DNA of 64,000 bases. Source: Alphaproteobacteria bacterium (lineage in GTDB: Bacteria > Pseudomonadota > Alphaproteobacteria > Caulobacterales > Maricaulaceae). Positions 19,340 through 29,031 of the stretch are shown piece after piece. The DNA is taken from positions 186,001 to 250,000 of the forward strand of contig WGOD01000002.1 in NCBI GenBank assembly GCA_016124205.1, written 5' to 3'. Both the position numbers and the translations under genes were made by a program. Below the pieces are notes generated by a model that was not told the origin of the DNA, searched no databases, and saw only the letters and a list, made by a program, of their open reading frames with translations. Every line of letters begins with the position of its first letter. The first letter of the stretch is position 1.

Positions 19340-21042
19340 GAGGCAAGGCCCATCAGCTGCTCCGCCTGAGCCCGGGCGGCGTCGGTGACATTCTCGCCTG
19401 ACAGCATGCGCGCGACTTCCTCGCGTCGTTCGGTGCCCGACAATTCGGTGAGCGTCGTGCGCACCCCGCCCTTGCCGTCGTCGATCTTCTCGATCTTCCA
19501 GTGATGATCGGCGCGGGCGGCGACCTGCGGCGAGTGGGTGACGACCAGCGTCTGACCGGTCTTCGCCAGCGCCGACAGCCGCTTGCCGACCGCATCGGCC
19601 ACAGCTCCGCCGACGCCCTGGTCAACTTCATCGAAAATCAGGACCAGACCGTCTTCGTCAACCGAGAGGCAGACCTTGATGGCCAGCGCGAAGCGCGACA
19701 GCTCGCCGCCGGAGGCGATCCGGTCGAGCGCGCCAAAGGGCGCACCGGGATTGGTGGCGATCTCGAACTGGACCCGGTCGCGGCCATTCGGTCCGGCGAG
19801 ATCGTCGGCCGTTTCAACGCCCACGCGCACCCGGGCCTTGTCGAGTTTCAGCGGCGGCAGTTCGGCCATGATGGCCTTGGCCAGAGCATCGCCCGCCTTT
19901 TCGCGCGTCTTCGTCAGAGCCGACGCGGCGCGGTCATAGGCGGTCTGAGCAGCCGCCAGTGCCTTCCTGGCCTCGTCGAGCCGACCTTCAGCGTTCTCGA
20001 TCGCGTCGAGCCGGTCGGCGAGATCGGCCTTCAGGGGCACGAGCGCGTCGATCGTCACATTGTGCTTGCGGGCGGCCGCGCGCAGCGCGAACAGTCGCTC
20101 CTCCACCCGGTTCAGCCGGCCGGGTTCGACCTCGAACGTGCCCGCCGCATCGGCCAGCGCATCCTCCGCCTCGGCGAATTCGATCAGCGCGCGGTCGAGT
20201 GCACCGGTGGCGCGGTTCAGCGCGGTCCGCGCTTCGCCCGCCGCGCCGTCCTCGCCCTGCCCGATCTGTTCGGACACGCGTTCGAGCGTGCGCAGGGCAG
20301 AACCCAGTCTTTCGGACAGACCCCCGTCGGCCTGAAGCGCTTCGGTTGCGGCCTGCAGCTCGCTCAAGGCGTTCTCGGCGTGCTGCAAAAATTTGCGTTC
20401 GTCCGCGAGCGCAGGCTCCTCCCCGGCCACCGGTGAGAGCTCGTCCAGCTCTTCCAGCGCGGCGCGCAACCATTCCTCTTCGGAGTTGGCGTTGCGCTGC
20501 GCTTCCTCGAGCGATGCGACCCGGTCGCGCGCCTCGCTGAGCGATTTCCACGCCTCGCGGACCGCTGAGCGTTCCGCGTCATTACGCGCGAAACTGTCGA
20601 GCAGGCCACGGTGAGTCTTGGGGTCCATCAGACCGCGGCCATCGTGCTGGCCATGAACCTCGACCAGCGCTTCACCGAGTGTTTTCAGGAGACCGACGCT
20701 GGCAGGCTGGTCGTTGACCCAGGCCTGGCTGCGGCCATCCGTCGTCAGGCGGCGGCGCAGGATGACAGGCTCGCCCGGCTCGACCGTAATCCCGGCCTCG
20801 TCGAGTTCAGCGCGAGCAGGATGATCGTCGGGCAGGTCGAAAGTCGCGGTGACGCGCGCCTCTTCGCTGCCGGACCGAACGAGACCGCGATCCGCGCGCT
20901 CGCCAGCGGCGAGGCCAAGGGCTTCGAGAAGGATGGACTTGCCCGCACCGGTCTCGCCGGTCAGGGCGCAGAGGCCCGGCCGGAAGATCGCTTCCAGCCG
21001 GTCGATCAGCACCACATCGCGGATGGAAAGGGAGAGCAGCAT
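19336..21042 (-). CDS. recN: DNA repair protein RecN
   Basis: An SMC-like ATPase of 568 aa for double-strand break repair. Walker A GETGAGKS is near residues 27-34. A long coiled-coil middle (about 150-370) is rich in Ala, Glu, Arg and Leu. The C-terminal half has the ABC signature region (GGELSRFALA) and Walker B with LIFDEVDQGVGG. It starts at the ATG at 21042, 21 bp after the bamD stop, so it is probably in the lpxC-bamD-recN transcription unit. Confidence 0.96.
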   Translation of the reverse strand: MLLSLSIRDVVLIDRLEAIFRPGLCALTGETGAGKSILLEALGLAAGERADRGLVRSGSEEARVTATFDLPDDHPARAELDEAGITVEPGEPVILRRRLTTDGRSQAWVNDQPASVGLLKTLGEALVEVHGQHDGRGLMDPKTHRGLLDSFARNDAERSAVREAWKSLSEARDRVASLEEAQRNANSEEEWLRAALEELDELSPVAGEEPALADERKFLQHAENALSELQAATEALQADGGLSERLGSALRTLERVSEQIGQGEDGAAGEARTALNRATGALDRALIEFAEAEDALADAAGTFEVEPGRLNRVEERLFALRAAARKHNVTIDALVPLKADLADRLDAIENAEGRLDEARKALAAAQTAYDRAASALTKTREKAGDALAKAIMAELPPLKLDKARVRVGVETADDLAGPNGRDRVQFEIATNPGAPFGALDRIASGGELSRFALAIKVCLSVDEDGLVLIFDEVDQGVGGAVADAVGKRLSALAKTGQTLVVTHSPQVAARADHHWKIEKIDDGKGGVRTTLTELSGTERREEVARMLSGENVTDAARAQAEQLMGLAS

Positions 21043-21063
21043 GCGCGAAGCGCCGCTCCCGCC

Positions 21064-21897
21064 CTAACCGAAGATGCGATCGAGCGCCCGGCGCAGATAG
21101 GAGGGATTTTCCTCGCGCAGATCCGTGTTCGGGATCGCGATGCCTTCGCGCGTCATCAGGCGATAGGTGTCTTCATACCACTCACTGCCCGGGAAGTTGT
21201 AACCGAGCACGGCCGCGACCTGGGTCGCTTCGTCGTCAACACCGAGGGCGACATAGGCCTCGACCAGGCGGTGCAGGGCTTCCGGCACATGGCTGGTCGT
21301 CTGGTAGTTCTCGATGACGTTACGGAAGCGGTTGATCGCGGAGAGATGATAGCCGCGGCGCAGATAGTAGCGGCCGACATCCATTTCCTTGCCCGCCAGG
21401 TGGTCGCGGGTCATGTCGATCTTCAGGCGCGCATCCTGGGCGTAGCGGCTCGTCGGATAGCGGCGAACCACCTGTTCAAGCGCCGTCAGCGCCGTCTGGG
21501 TCGTGCCCTGGTCCCGGCCGACGTCGCGGATCTGTTCGAAATGACAGATGGCGATCAGGTAGTAGGCGTAGGGCGCGCTGCGGCTGCCCGGATGGAGCGA
21601 CAGGAAGCGCTCTGCGTCGGAGATCGCCGAGTCGTAATTGTTGGCCTGATAATTGGCATAGGCCGCCATCAGCATGGCGCGGCGGGCCCATTCCGAATAC
21701 GGGTGCTGACGCTCGACCTCGTCGAACTGCTCGGCCGCTTCGGTGTAGCGGCGACGCTCCATCAGGGACACGGCTTCGCCATAGATGCCTTCCGCCGGAC
21801 GTTCGACATAGGCGGTCGCGCGCGGGCGATCACGCTGGCAGGACACCACGACAAGCGGAATGAGGGCGATGAGGATAAGACGCGTCGCGAACTTCAT
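21064..21897 (-). CDS. bamD: Outer membrane assembly lipoprotein BamD
   Basis: Component of the BAM complex that folds beta-barrel proteins into the outer membrane. The 277-residue product has a lipobox with Cys at residue 20 (VVVSC), followed by tetratricopeptide repeats (EAAEQFDEVERQHPYSEWARRAML, in the usual BamD pattern) to about residue 230. It sits between lpxC and recN, a conserved alphaproteobacterial arrangement. Confidence 0.95.
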   Translation of the reverse strand: MKFATRLILIALIPLVVVSCQRDRPRATAYVERPAEGIYGEAVSLMERRRYTEAAEQFDEVERQHPYSEWARRAMLMAAYANYQANNYDSAISDAERFLSLHPGSRSAPYAYYLIAICHFEQIRDVGRDQGTTQTALTALEQVVRRYPTSRYAQDARLKIDMTRDHLAGKEMDVGRYYLRRGYHLSAINRFRNVIENYQTTSHVPEALHRLVEAYVALGVDDEATQVAAVLGYNFPGSEWYEDTYRLMTREGIAIPNTDLREENPSYLRRALDRIFG

Positions 21898-22005
21898 AAA
21901 CGCTTCCTCTTGAAGGATTTGCGCGAATCTCAGAGATGCGGCGGCGCCGCGTCCGGGTCAGCGTTGTAGCGTATGGAATCGAGACGCGAAAGCGTTTGCC
22001 TGCGT

Positions 22006-22902
22006 TCAGGAACGCGCAGCGGCAGCCTGGGGCGCAAGCGCCTCGGAAAGCGTGACCATCTTCCAAGCCGTTTCTTCGGCCAGAAGCGCGCGAACGGCGA
22101 CGTTGTTCAACGCATGGCCGGGCTGACTCGCCTGGTAGCGGCCGAGGATCGGCGCGCCGGCCAGGGCCAGATCGCCAAGCGCATCAAGCGCCTTGTGACG
22201 GGCGAATTCGTCGGCGAAACGCAGGCCTTCCTCGTTCAGCACACCGCTCTCATCGAGGACGACGGCGTTGTCCATCGAGCCGCCACGGGCCAGACCGGCC
22301 GCGCGGAGTGCCTCGACATCGCGCTTGAACCCGAAGGTGCGCGCGGAGGCAACTTCACCGGTAAAGGTCTCGGCGGAAATATCGAAGGCATAGCGCTGGC
22401 GACCTACCGACGGGTGCGGGAAGTCGATCTCGACATCGATGACCGGGCGCAGCGACGGCATGAAGGTCGCGGTGCGGCCCTGGAATTCGGCGGAAACGGC
22501 CTTCAGTACGCGGATGGCGCGGCGCGGCATTGCCGTCGCCTTGAGGCCAACCTGCGCAATCAGATCGACGAAGGGCGCGGACGAACCATCGACGATCGGC
22601 ACTTCCGGGCCGTCGATCTCGATCAGCGCGTCGTCGACGCCGAGCGCGGCAAGCGCCGCCATAAGATGTTCGACCGTCGCGACCGACACGCCGGCTTCGT
22701 TGGCGATCGTGGTGCCGAGACGGACGGTGGTGACGTTGGTGGCCCGGGCCTCGACGCGGTTCTCCGCGGTGTCGAGATCGGTCCGCTCGAACACGATGCC
22801 GGTGCCCGGCGCCGCAGGTTTCAGAACCAGACGCACGCGTTCGCCGGAATGGAGACCAATTCCGGAACACACCGCCGCAGATGCCAAAGTTTGCCGGTTC
22901 AT
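22006..22902 (-). CDS. lpxC: UDP-3-O-acyl-N-acetylglucosamine deacetylase (LpxC)
   Basis: The committed zinc deacetylase of lipid A synthesis. With the ATG at 22902 the product is 298 aa, the usual size. Zinc ligands are His79 (VEHLMAAL), His236 and Asp240 (ARHKALDALGD), and the catalytic base region contains His263 (QPGHALNN). The frame continues upstream to 22989, but that stretch lacks homology to the LpxC N-terminus. It follows ftsZ after a 134-bp gap with no evident terminator, so read-through from ftsZ is possible. Confidence 0.95.
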   Translation of the reverse strand: MNRQTLASAAVCSGIGLHSGERVRLVLKPAAPGTGIVFERTDLDTAENRVEARATNVTTVRLGTTIANEAGVSVATVEHLMAALAALGVDDALIEIDGPEVPIVDGSSAPFVDLIAQVGLKATAMPRRAIRVLKAVSAEFQGRTATFMPSLRPVIDVEIDFPHPSVGRQRYAFDISAETFTGEVASARTFGFKRDVEALRAAGLARGGSMDNAVVLDESGVLNEEGLRFADEFARHKALDALGDLALAGAPILGRYQASQPGHALNNVAVRALLAEETAWKMVTLSEALAPQAAAARS

Positions 22903-23036
22903 ACGCAACACACCGCCAGAGAGCCCCAAAAGTTCCGGAAGTCCCACTCCCGGATCGAGGCACCCTAGCGGTGTGCTGTCATCCCGCAATAAAAGCTTTG
23001 TTGCGCTTTGTTACGCGAAAAGCTTTTCGTTTTTCG

Positions 23037-24545
23037 TTAGTTAGCCTGACGACGCAGGAAGGCCGGAATCTCGAGATCACCTTCGTCGCCGCTCTCACCG
23101 AACAGGTCGCCGGACGCGGGACGATGCGTGACGTCTTCGGCGCGGGTCGGCGCGGTCTTCGGGACCGGAGCCATCGGACGCTTGCGGCGGCCAAACAGCG
23201 AGAAGCCACCCTTTTCCTCGGGCTGCGCTTCCGGCTCTGGCTCGCGGGCGCGCGGCGGGGCCGGCGTGAAGGTGCGGGCCTCGGCGGCGATACGTTCCTG
23301 GTCACGGATGACCTGCGGACGCTCGTCGGCCACGAAGGGATCGTGCGCATCCTCGATCTCGGCTTCAGCCTCGATCGGCTCGGGCTGTGCTTCGATCGGC
23401 TCGGAAATCGCTTCCGGCGTCACAATGTGCTCGCCCGGATGTTCCGATTGCTGGATCGGCGCGGCCGGACGGTCGTCATGCGCACGGCGCACGAGCGGCT
23501 CGCGGACCGGCTGGCGCACGGGTGCGCGGGCTTCGGTCTGGATCGGACGACGGATCTGGCGCGGGTCCTGGGCCTCGGCCTCAGCATCGATACCGGTCGC
23601 GACGACCGACACGCGCATCATGCCTTCCATGTTCTCGTCGAAGGTGGAGCCAACGATGATGTTGGCTTCCGGATCGACTTCGGAGCGGATCTCGTTCGCC
23701 GCCTCGTCGACTTCGTAGAGCGTCATGTCATAGCCGCCGGTGATGTTGATGAGCACGCCGGTGGCGCCCTTCATCGACACATCGTCGAGCAGCGGATTGG
23801 CAATGGCGGCGTGGGCGGCCTCGATGGCGCGTTTCTCGCCGGAGGCTTCGCCCGTACCCATCATCGCCTTGCCCATCTCGCTCATCACGGCGCGGACGTC
23901 GGCGAAGTCGAGATTGATCAGGCCGGGCATGACCATCAGGTCGGTGATGCCGCGGACGCCGGAATGGAGGACCTGGTCGGCCATGCCGAAGGCTTCAGCG
24001 AAGGTCGTCTTTTCCGTCGCGATGCGGAACAGATTCTGGTTCGGAATGATGATCAGCGTGTCGACATTGCCCTGGAGCGCTTCGATGCCGCTCTCGGCAA
24101 TCTTCATCCGGCGCGAGCCTTCGAAGTGGAAGGGCTTGGTGATGACGCCGACGGTCAGGATGCCCTGCTCGCGTGCGGCGCGCGCCACGACCGGGGCCGC
24201 GCCCGTGCCGGTGCCGCCGCCCATGCCCGCCGTGATGAACACCATGTGGGCACCGGCGAGCTGTTCCATGATTTCCGGCAGGGAGTCCTCGGCCGCCTGT
24301 TCGCCGATCTCCGGCCGAGCGCCTGCGCCGAGACCTTCGGTGATCGAAGCTCCCAGCTGGATCTTCCGTTGCGCCTTGGAGCGCGTCAGCGCCTGCGCGT
24401 CGGTGTTGGCGACAGCAAAATCGACGCCCTCGAGCGAGGCGTCGATCATGTTGTTCACCGCGTTTCCGCCGGCTCCGCCCACGCCAAAGACGAGGATGCG
24501 GGGGCGAAGTTCAGTTGATTCGGGTACCGACAGGTTCAGGGCCAT
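23037..24545 (-). CDS. ftsZ: Cell division protein FtsZ
   Basis: Tubulin-like GTPase that forms the division ring. The product is 502 aa. The globular part (about 10-320) has [10 protein letters not shown] (21-30) and the tubulin signature [10 protein letters not shown] at 107-116. The linker of about 160 residues is Glu/Pro/Arg-rich, longer than in E. coli and as in Caulobacter-type proteins. The C-terminal peptide [13 protein letters not shown] is the conserved binding site for FtsA and other partners. It has a 114-bp leader after ftsA carrying a CtrA-type site, suggesting its own cell-cycle promoter. Confidence 0.98.
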   Translation of the reverse strand: MALNLSVPESTELRPRILVFGVGGAGGNAVNNMIDASLEGVDFAVANTDAQALTRSKAQRKIQLGASITEGLGAGARPEIGEQAAEDSLPEIMEQLAGAHMVFITAGMGGGTGTGAAPVVARAAREQGILTVGVITKPFHFEGSRRMKIAESGIEALQGNVDTLIIIPNQNLFRIATEKTTFAEAFGMADQVLHSGVRGITDLMVMPGLINLDFADVRAVMSEMGKAMMGTGEASGEKRAIEAAHAAIANPLLDDVSMKGATGVLINITGGYDMTLYEVDEAANEIRSEVDPEANIIVGSTFDENMEGMMRVSVVATGIDAEAEAQDPRQIRRPIQTEARAPVRQPVREPLVRRAHDDRPAAPIQQSEHPGEHIVTPEAISEPIEAQPEPIEAEAEIEDAHDPFVADERPQVIRDQERIAAEARTFTPAPPRAREPEPEAQPEEKGGFSLFGRRKRPMAPVPKTAPTRAEDVTHRPASGDLFGESGDEGDLEIPAFLRRQAN

Positions 24546-24574
24546 ATGGGCGCTCCGTACACGAAGCCTAAAGG

Positions 24575-24627
24575 TTAACAGCGATTCTCGACGTTAATCT
24601 TGGCCCCACCGCTTAATCGCGGGTTAA
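24575..24627 (-). promoter_or_regulatory. CtrA-type binding site in the ftsZ upstream region
   Basis: TTAA-N7-TTAA occurs at 24613-24627 (TTAATCGCGGGTTAA on the plus strand), the full CtrA recognition pattern. Two further TTAA half-sites lie at 24575-24578 and 24594-24597; the first reads TTAACC toward ftsZ. The site is 68 bp upstream of the ftsZ ATG. In Caulobacter, ftsZ is controlled by CtrA; binding here is inferred from the motif and context. Confidence 0.65.
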
Positions 24628-24659
24628 ATCCACAAGAATCTCTACGAAAATCGCTGTTG

Positions 24660-25976
24660 TCAGAAGGACTCGGCGAACCAGCGGAGAATGGCGCGCGGGC
24701 CGGTTTCGGCCGGGGCAGGACGCGTCACGCGAACCGATCCCGCCACGCGCGGGGGTCCTGCAATCGCTTCCGCCGCGCCCCGCGTTTCCCGCAGAATGAT
24801 GCCGGAGGCGGCCGCAAAGGCCGGACCGGACACGGCATCGCCGAGACCTGCAACACCATGGGGCCGCGACAGGCGTGCGCGGCGGCCGAAGACGCGGCTG
24901 GCGACTTCTTCGGCTCCGGGAAGCTGTGCCGCACCGCCGGTCAGGATCAGCTGATGATCGCGCGGGCCATGGGCGCCCGCCTCTTTCAGGCGGTCGCGGA
25001 TCATCTCGAACGTCTCGTCGAGGCGCGGGCGGATGATGGCGTTGAGCAGCGAACGCGGGGCCGACCCCATGCGGTCGGACGCCCCTTCCAGCGGCGGCAC
25101 CTCGATCATCTCCCGGTCGTCGTCCGGGCTGTCGAGCGCCGAGCCGTAGAGGATCTTGATGCGTTCGGCGGCGACAAGCGGTGTCGACAGGCCGCGCGCC
25201 ACGTCATTGGTGACATGCGCGCCGCCGATCGGAACCGTATCGACATGGATCAGCGCGCCATTGTCGAATACGGCAGCGCTGGTCGTTCCCGCACCCATGT
25301 CGATCAGCGTCGCGCCGAGTTCGATCTCGTCATCGGTCAGTGCCGCGAGACCGGACGCATAAGGCGTAACGACCACGCTCTTGAGGTCGAGATGGCAGGC
25401 CTGGATGCAGTGAAGCAGATTGCGCAGCGGACCGGCCGCCGCGGTGATGACATGGACGGTCACGCCCAGCTTGCGGCCGAACATGCCGCGCGGATCGCGG
25501 ACGCCACGGCTCTCATCGACCGTCCAGCCAATCGGGAAAGCGTGAAGGATCACCCGGTCCGGCGCGTCCGCTTCGGCGATGGCTGCATCGAGCAAGCGCT
25601 TGAGGTCGCGGTCTCCGACCTCGCGTCCCGAGAGCGAGGCCTCGGCGCGGATGCGGGCGGAGCGGATCTGACCGGCGGTCAGGGTGACGGTCGCCATGGA
25701 CACGGCGTGGCCGGCCATCTTCTCGGCGCGCTGCACCGCTTCCCTTATCGTATCCCGGGCAATGTCGAGATCGACGATGGCGCCGCCGCGCATACCGCGC
25801 GCCGGCAGATGCCCGACACCGATGACGCGCGGACGCGGGCCGGTAGCCGTCTCTTCGGTCTTGGAGATGAAGCAGGCGATCTTGGACGAGCCGAGATCAA
25901 GCGCCGCGCAGATGGCGGGGCGTTGCGGCGACTGGGCCGCCTTGCGGTCCGATCCGAAGGGCCAGAGCACACTCAT
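24660..25976 (-). CDS. ftsA: Cell division protein FtsA
   Basis: Actin-like ATPase that tethers FtsZ to the membrane. The product is 438 aa with the phosphate-1 motif ALDLGSSKIACF near residues 25-36, a later phosphate-2 segment (LIDMGAGTTS) and an adenosine motif (ILTGGAAQLPG). The C-terminus GPRAILRWFAESF is the amphipathic membrane-targeting helix. The ATG overlaps the ftsQ stop by four bases. Confidence 0.97.
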   Translation of the reverse strand: MSVLWPFGSDRKAAQSPQRPAICAALDLGSSKIACFISKTEETATGPRPRVIGVGHLPARGMRGGAIVDLDIARDTIREAVQRAEKMAGHAVSMATVTLTAGQIRSARIRAEASLSGREVGDRDLKRLLDAAIAEADAPDRVILHAFPIGWTVDESRGVRDPRGMFGRKLGVTVHVITAAAGPLRNLLHCIQACHLDLKSVVVTPYASGLAALTDDEIELGATLIDMGAGTTSAAVFDNGALIHVDTVPIGGAHVTNDVARGLSTPLVAAERIKILYGSALDSPDDDREMIEVPPLEGASDRMGSAPRSLLNAIIRPRLDETFEMIRDRLKEAGAHGPRDHQLILTGGAAQLPGAEEVASRVFGRRARLSRPHGVAGLGDAVSGPAFAAASGIILRETRGAAEAIAGPPRVAGSVRVTRPAPAETGPRAILRWFAESF

Positions 25977-26875
25977 GCGTCGCGCTCCCCGCCCATGCGC
26001 TCGGGCAGTGCGCGGACGATCATTTCGCCCGGCTGGCGCAGATCGATGACTTCCGCATCAAGACGCAGCACGCCGCGTTCCGATTGCATCGCGGCGAGCA
26101 GGGCGAGCGCGGCTCCCGCCTCCTCCTCCGGCAGCTTCACGTCGGCCCCGGTATCGAGGCGCAGATTCCAGCGGCGCGATCCCACCCGGACCACGGCGAC
26201 GGTGCGCCGGGCGATTTCCGGATAATGCGCCAGCACATCCAGGATTTCAGCGGCGGCTTCCGGGGCGCCGGCATCGACGACGAGCGGCAATTCGGGGTGC
26301 GACCCGGCCGCGACTTCTTCCAGGACGACCCCGTCCCGGTCGATCAGATGGAAGCGGCCATTCATCTGCCAAAGGGCGAAAGGTGTGCGCGGCTCGACGA
26401 CCACGGCGATCCGGTTCGGCCATAGCCGGGCGACCTGTGCATCGCGAACCCAGGAGATCGCGACGACCTGTTCGCGCGCGACGGCGGGGTCGAACGCAAA
26501 GGCGGGCTGGCCGTGCATCGCTCCGGTCGCTTCGGCGACGGCCGCGACCCGGCCTTCCTCGACACCGGTCACGTCGACATTCCGGATTTCGAACCCCAGC
26601 GAAGCCAGCCGGTTCTGCGTCGCCGTCGCAATACCGCCGGTGATCGACGACAGCTGGCCGGTCAGAATGATGAAGAGGGCAAAGGCCGCGAAGGCGAAGA
26701 TGGCAAGACCGGCACCCAGGCGTGCAGCATTGACCGCGCTGTAACGCGCGCCGCGAACCTGGGCCTCGGCCCAGTTACGCAAACGCCGCGGAGCGGACCC
26801 CGCGGCGATTGTCTTCCGGCTCGTCGTGCGGCGGGCTCCCTTTCGGGCCGACCCCGCACGTCTCACCTGGGACAT
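25973..26875 (-). CDS. ftsQ: Cell division protein FtsQ
   Basis: Bitopic division protein linking FtsL/FtsB to the ring. The product is 300 aa from the ATG at 26875, which has GGAGG just upstream; a start at 26896 would lie further inside ddl. A basic cytoplasmic tail (about 1-55) is followed by one transmembrane helix ([14 protein letters not shown], about 60-75), a POTRA domain ([10 protein letters not shown]) and a beta domain. It overlaps the end of ddl by 13 bases. Confidence 0.94.
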   Translation of the reverse strand: MSQVRRAGSARKGARRTTSRKTIAAGSAPRRLRNWAEAQVRGARYSAVNAARLGAGLAIFAFAAFALFIILTGQLSSITGGIATATQNRLASLGFEIRNVDVTGVEEGRVAAVAEATGAMHGQPAFAFDPAVAREQVVAISWVRDAQVARLWPNRIAVVVEPRTPFALWQMNGRFHLIDRDGVVLEEVAAGSHPELPLVVDAGAPEAAAEILDVLAHYPEIARRTVAVVRVGSRRWNLRLDTGADVKLPEEEAGAALALLAAMQSERGVLRLDAEVIDLRQPGEMIVRALPERMGGERDA

Positions 26876-27777
26876 GTCGCATCCTCCGCCATCCACTGAA
26901 CGAAATCGTCAAATTCGATCCCGTTCCACGCCGCCTGTTCCGGGGCGAGAGAGGTGGGAGTCATGCCGGGTTGGGTGTTAATTTCGAGTAACCACAACTG
27001 GCCATCGCCCTGTTCATCCCAGCGGAAATCACTGCGCGTGACACCGCGGCAGCCGAGGGCCTCATGCGCCAGCAGGGCGAGGCGTCTGGCCTCGTCGGCG
27101 ATGGCATCGGGAATTTCGGCGGGGATGACGTGGCGCGAACCACCGGCCGCGTACTTGGCCTCGAAATCGTAAAAGGCCGTCCGCGGAATGATTTCCGTGA
27201 CGCCCAGCGCCTTGTCGCCCTGAACGGCGACGGTCAGTTCGCGGCCGGGGATGAATTTCTCGATCAGGATTTCGCTGCCGAGTTCCCAATCGGTCGCGCC
27301 AAGGTCGGCCGGCGGACGGTTCGCGCCCTCCAGCACGATGAACACGCCGACCGAGGAGCCTTGTGCATTCGGCTTCGCCACATAGGGCGGCTTCATCGCG
27401 TGTTCCTTGGCGGCTTCGAAGCGGTCGACCAACCGGCCTTCCGGACACGGAACACCGAAGCGCTCGAACACCGCCTTGGCGCGTTGCTTGTCCATCGCGA
27501 GTGCTGAGGCCAGCACGCCGGAATGGGTGTAGGGCGCGCCGAAATGCTCGAGGATGCCCTGGACCTTGCCGTCCTCGCCCCACTCGCCATGCAACGCGTT
27601 GAACACGACGTCCGGTGCGGCTTCCGCCAGCTGGCGGGCGAGCTCGCGGGTCGGATCGATCTCGACCACGTCCCAGCCCTTGCGGCGCAGCGCGTCGGCG
27701 CAGGCCTTGCCCGAAACGAGCGAGACCGGACGTTCGGCGGACATGCCGCCCAGAAGAACCGCGATGCGCTTGGTCAT
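26863..27777 (-). CDS. ddl: D-alanine--D-alanine ligase
   Basis: ATP-grasp ligase that makes D-Ala-D-Ala for the peptidoglycan stem. The product is 304 aa, the size of DdlB-type enzymes. It shows the N-terminal [14 protein letters not shown], the [12 protein letters not shown] loop, the PGRELTVAV strand and the metal-site segment [14 protein letters not shown]. The ATG at 27777 has a GAGGTAG site and lies 4 bp after the upstream phosphatase stop. Confidence 0.96.
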   Translation of the reverse strand: MTKRIAVLLGGMSAERPVSLVSGKACADALRRKGWDVVEIDPTRELARQLAEAAPDVVFNALHGEWGEDGKVQGILEHFGAPYTHSGVLASALAMDKQRAKAVFERFGVPCPEGRLVDRFEAAKEHAMKPPYVAKPNAQGSSVGVFIVLEGANRPPADLGATDWELGSEILIEKFIPGRELTVAVQGDKALGVTEIIPRTAFYDFEAKYAAGGSRHVIPAEIPDAIADEARRLALLAHEALGCRGVTRSDFRWDEQGDGQLWLLEINTQPGMTPTSLAPEQAAWNGIEFDDFVQWMAEDATCPR

Positions 27778-27781
27778 TTGC

Positions 27782-28102
27782 CTACCTCAGAAATTTTCCG
27801 GCCCGAACCTCGAGCAGGCGGATCAGCTCGGGGTCCATGAATTCATAGTCGTCGGGGATACCGAGACAGATCACCCGCTTGCCGTCGAGATAGCGGCGAA
27901 ACTTCTTCGACAAGCGGTTCCGATGCGTCTTCTCCATCACGAAGATGACGTCGGCCCACTCGATCTGTTCCGGCGAGAGCGGAACGCTGGCGTCATCGGA
28001 CAGTCCGGCGGAGTCCGTCTCGATCCCGTCCCACTTCGCGAACACATGCTCTGCCGTCGGACTGCGAAGCTTGTTCGCCGAACAGACAAAGAGCGCGTTC
28101 AC
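27782..28102 (-). CDS. Small predicted protein tyrosine phosphatase (COG4551-like)
   Basis: A 106-residue product starting at GTG 28102, which overlaps the murB TGA (GTGA). The N-terminal [11 protein letters not shown] holds the low-molecular-weight phosphatase signature C-x5-R (Cys7, Arg13). The segments [24 protein letters not shown] and [12 protein letters not shown] match the short COG4551 group from memory, with the Asp pair as the likely general acid. Function in the wall cluster is unknown; it may dephosphorylate a kinase target or a small molecule. It sits between murB and ddl with coupled translation. Confidence 0.8.
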   Translation of the reverse strand: MNALFVCSANKLRSPTAEHVFAKWDGIETDSAGLSDDASVPLSPEQIEWADVIFVMEKTHRNRLSKKFRRYLDGKRVICLGIPDDYEFMDPELIRLLEVRAGKFLR

Positions 28103-29031
28103 GCGTCTTTCTCCACCCCGATGCGCTTGACCTCCCATTCGAGGTCGATGCCGGTCGCGGCGCGGATGTCGGCGCGTGCGCCCTCGACCACGGCTTCAAG
28201 GTCTGCGGCGGTCGCCGTCCCGTCATTGATCAGGAAGTTGGCGTGCATCTCGGAGAAGCGCGCGCCGCCAATTCGCTTGCCGCGCCAGCCGGCTTCGTCG
28301 ATCAGCTTCCACGCCTTGCGCTGGTCCGGCGTGCCGGGCGGATCGGGATTGCGGAAGGTGGAGCCAGAGGTCTTCTCCCGGATCGGCTGGGTCGATTCCC
28401 GGCGCGCGGTGATCTCGTCCATGCGGGTCGTCACCGCGTCGGCGTCGTCCGGCTCACCCTGAAACAGCGCCTCGACGAAGATCCAGTCCTCCGGCGCGTC
28501 GCTGTGACGATAGGCATAGCCAAGCTCATCCGCCTTCACGACGATACGGCGCCCCAGGCGGTCCAGCGCGGCGGCCTCGATCAGCACGTCCTTGGTCTCG
28601 CGGTCGTAGCAGCCGGCATTCATGCGCAGCGCGCCGCCGATCAGGCCCGGCACGCCGGTGAAAAATTCGAGCCCGCCGATGCCCGCCTTCGCGGCGGTCT
28701 GGGCGACCTTCTTGTCGAGCGCAGCGGCCCCGGCGCGGACGTGCGCGCCGTCCTCGGCCGTCACCCGGCCAAACGGCGCGGTCAGGCGCACGGTCACGCC
28801 GGGCACACCGCCGTCACGCACCAGCGTGTTCGACCCGGCACCCAGAATGGTGACGGGGATGTCTTCGGGCGTTTCAGCCAGGAAGCGTGAGAGATCGGCC
28901 TCGTCCGCCGGCAGGTAGAGCACCTGCGCCGGACCACCGACACGCAGCCAGGTCACGTCCGCGAGCGGGGCGTTCTCGACATATTTCCCGCGCACCTGCG
29001 GGAGGCGGTCTATGAGCGGCGGCCAGCTCAC
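28099..29031 (-). CDS. murB: UDP-N-acetylenolpyruvoylglucosamine reductase (MurB)
   Basis: FAD enzyme that reduces UDP-GlcNAc-enolpyruvate to UDP-MurNAc. The 310-residue product shows the FAD-binding segments [15 protein letters not shown] and [14 protein letters not shown], then [10 protein letters not shown] with the catalytic serine. The type II C-terminus has [15 protein letters not shown] and a nearby Glu. It starts with GTG at 29031, sharing GTGA with murC. Confidence 0.96.
   Translation of the reverse strand: MSWPPLIDRLPQVRGKYVENAPLADVTWLRVGGPAQVLYLPADEADLSRFLAETPEDIPVTILGAGSNTLVRDGGVPGVTVRLTAPFGRVTAEDGAHVRAGAAALDKKVAQTAAKAGIGGLEFFTGVPGLIGGALRMNAGCYDRETKDVLIEAAALDRLGRRIVVKADELGYAYRHSDAPEDWIFVEALFQGEPDDADAVTTRMDEITARRESTQPIREKTSGSTFRNPDPPGTPDQRKAWKLIDEAGWRGKRIGGARFSEMHANFLINDGTATAADLEAVVEGARADIRAATGIDLEWEVKRIGVEKDA

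Noticed and set aside
23016-23029. CGAAAAGCTTTTCG palindrome after ftsZ as a terminator
   Set aside because: The stem is short and AT-rich, and the T-run is on the wrong strand for ftsZ; it is not convincing as a terminator.
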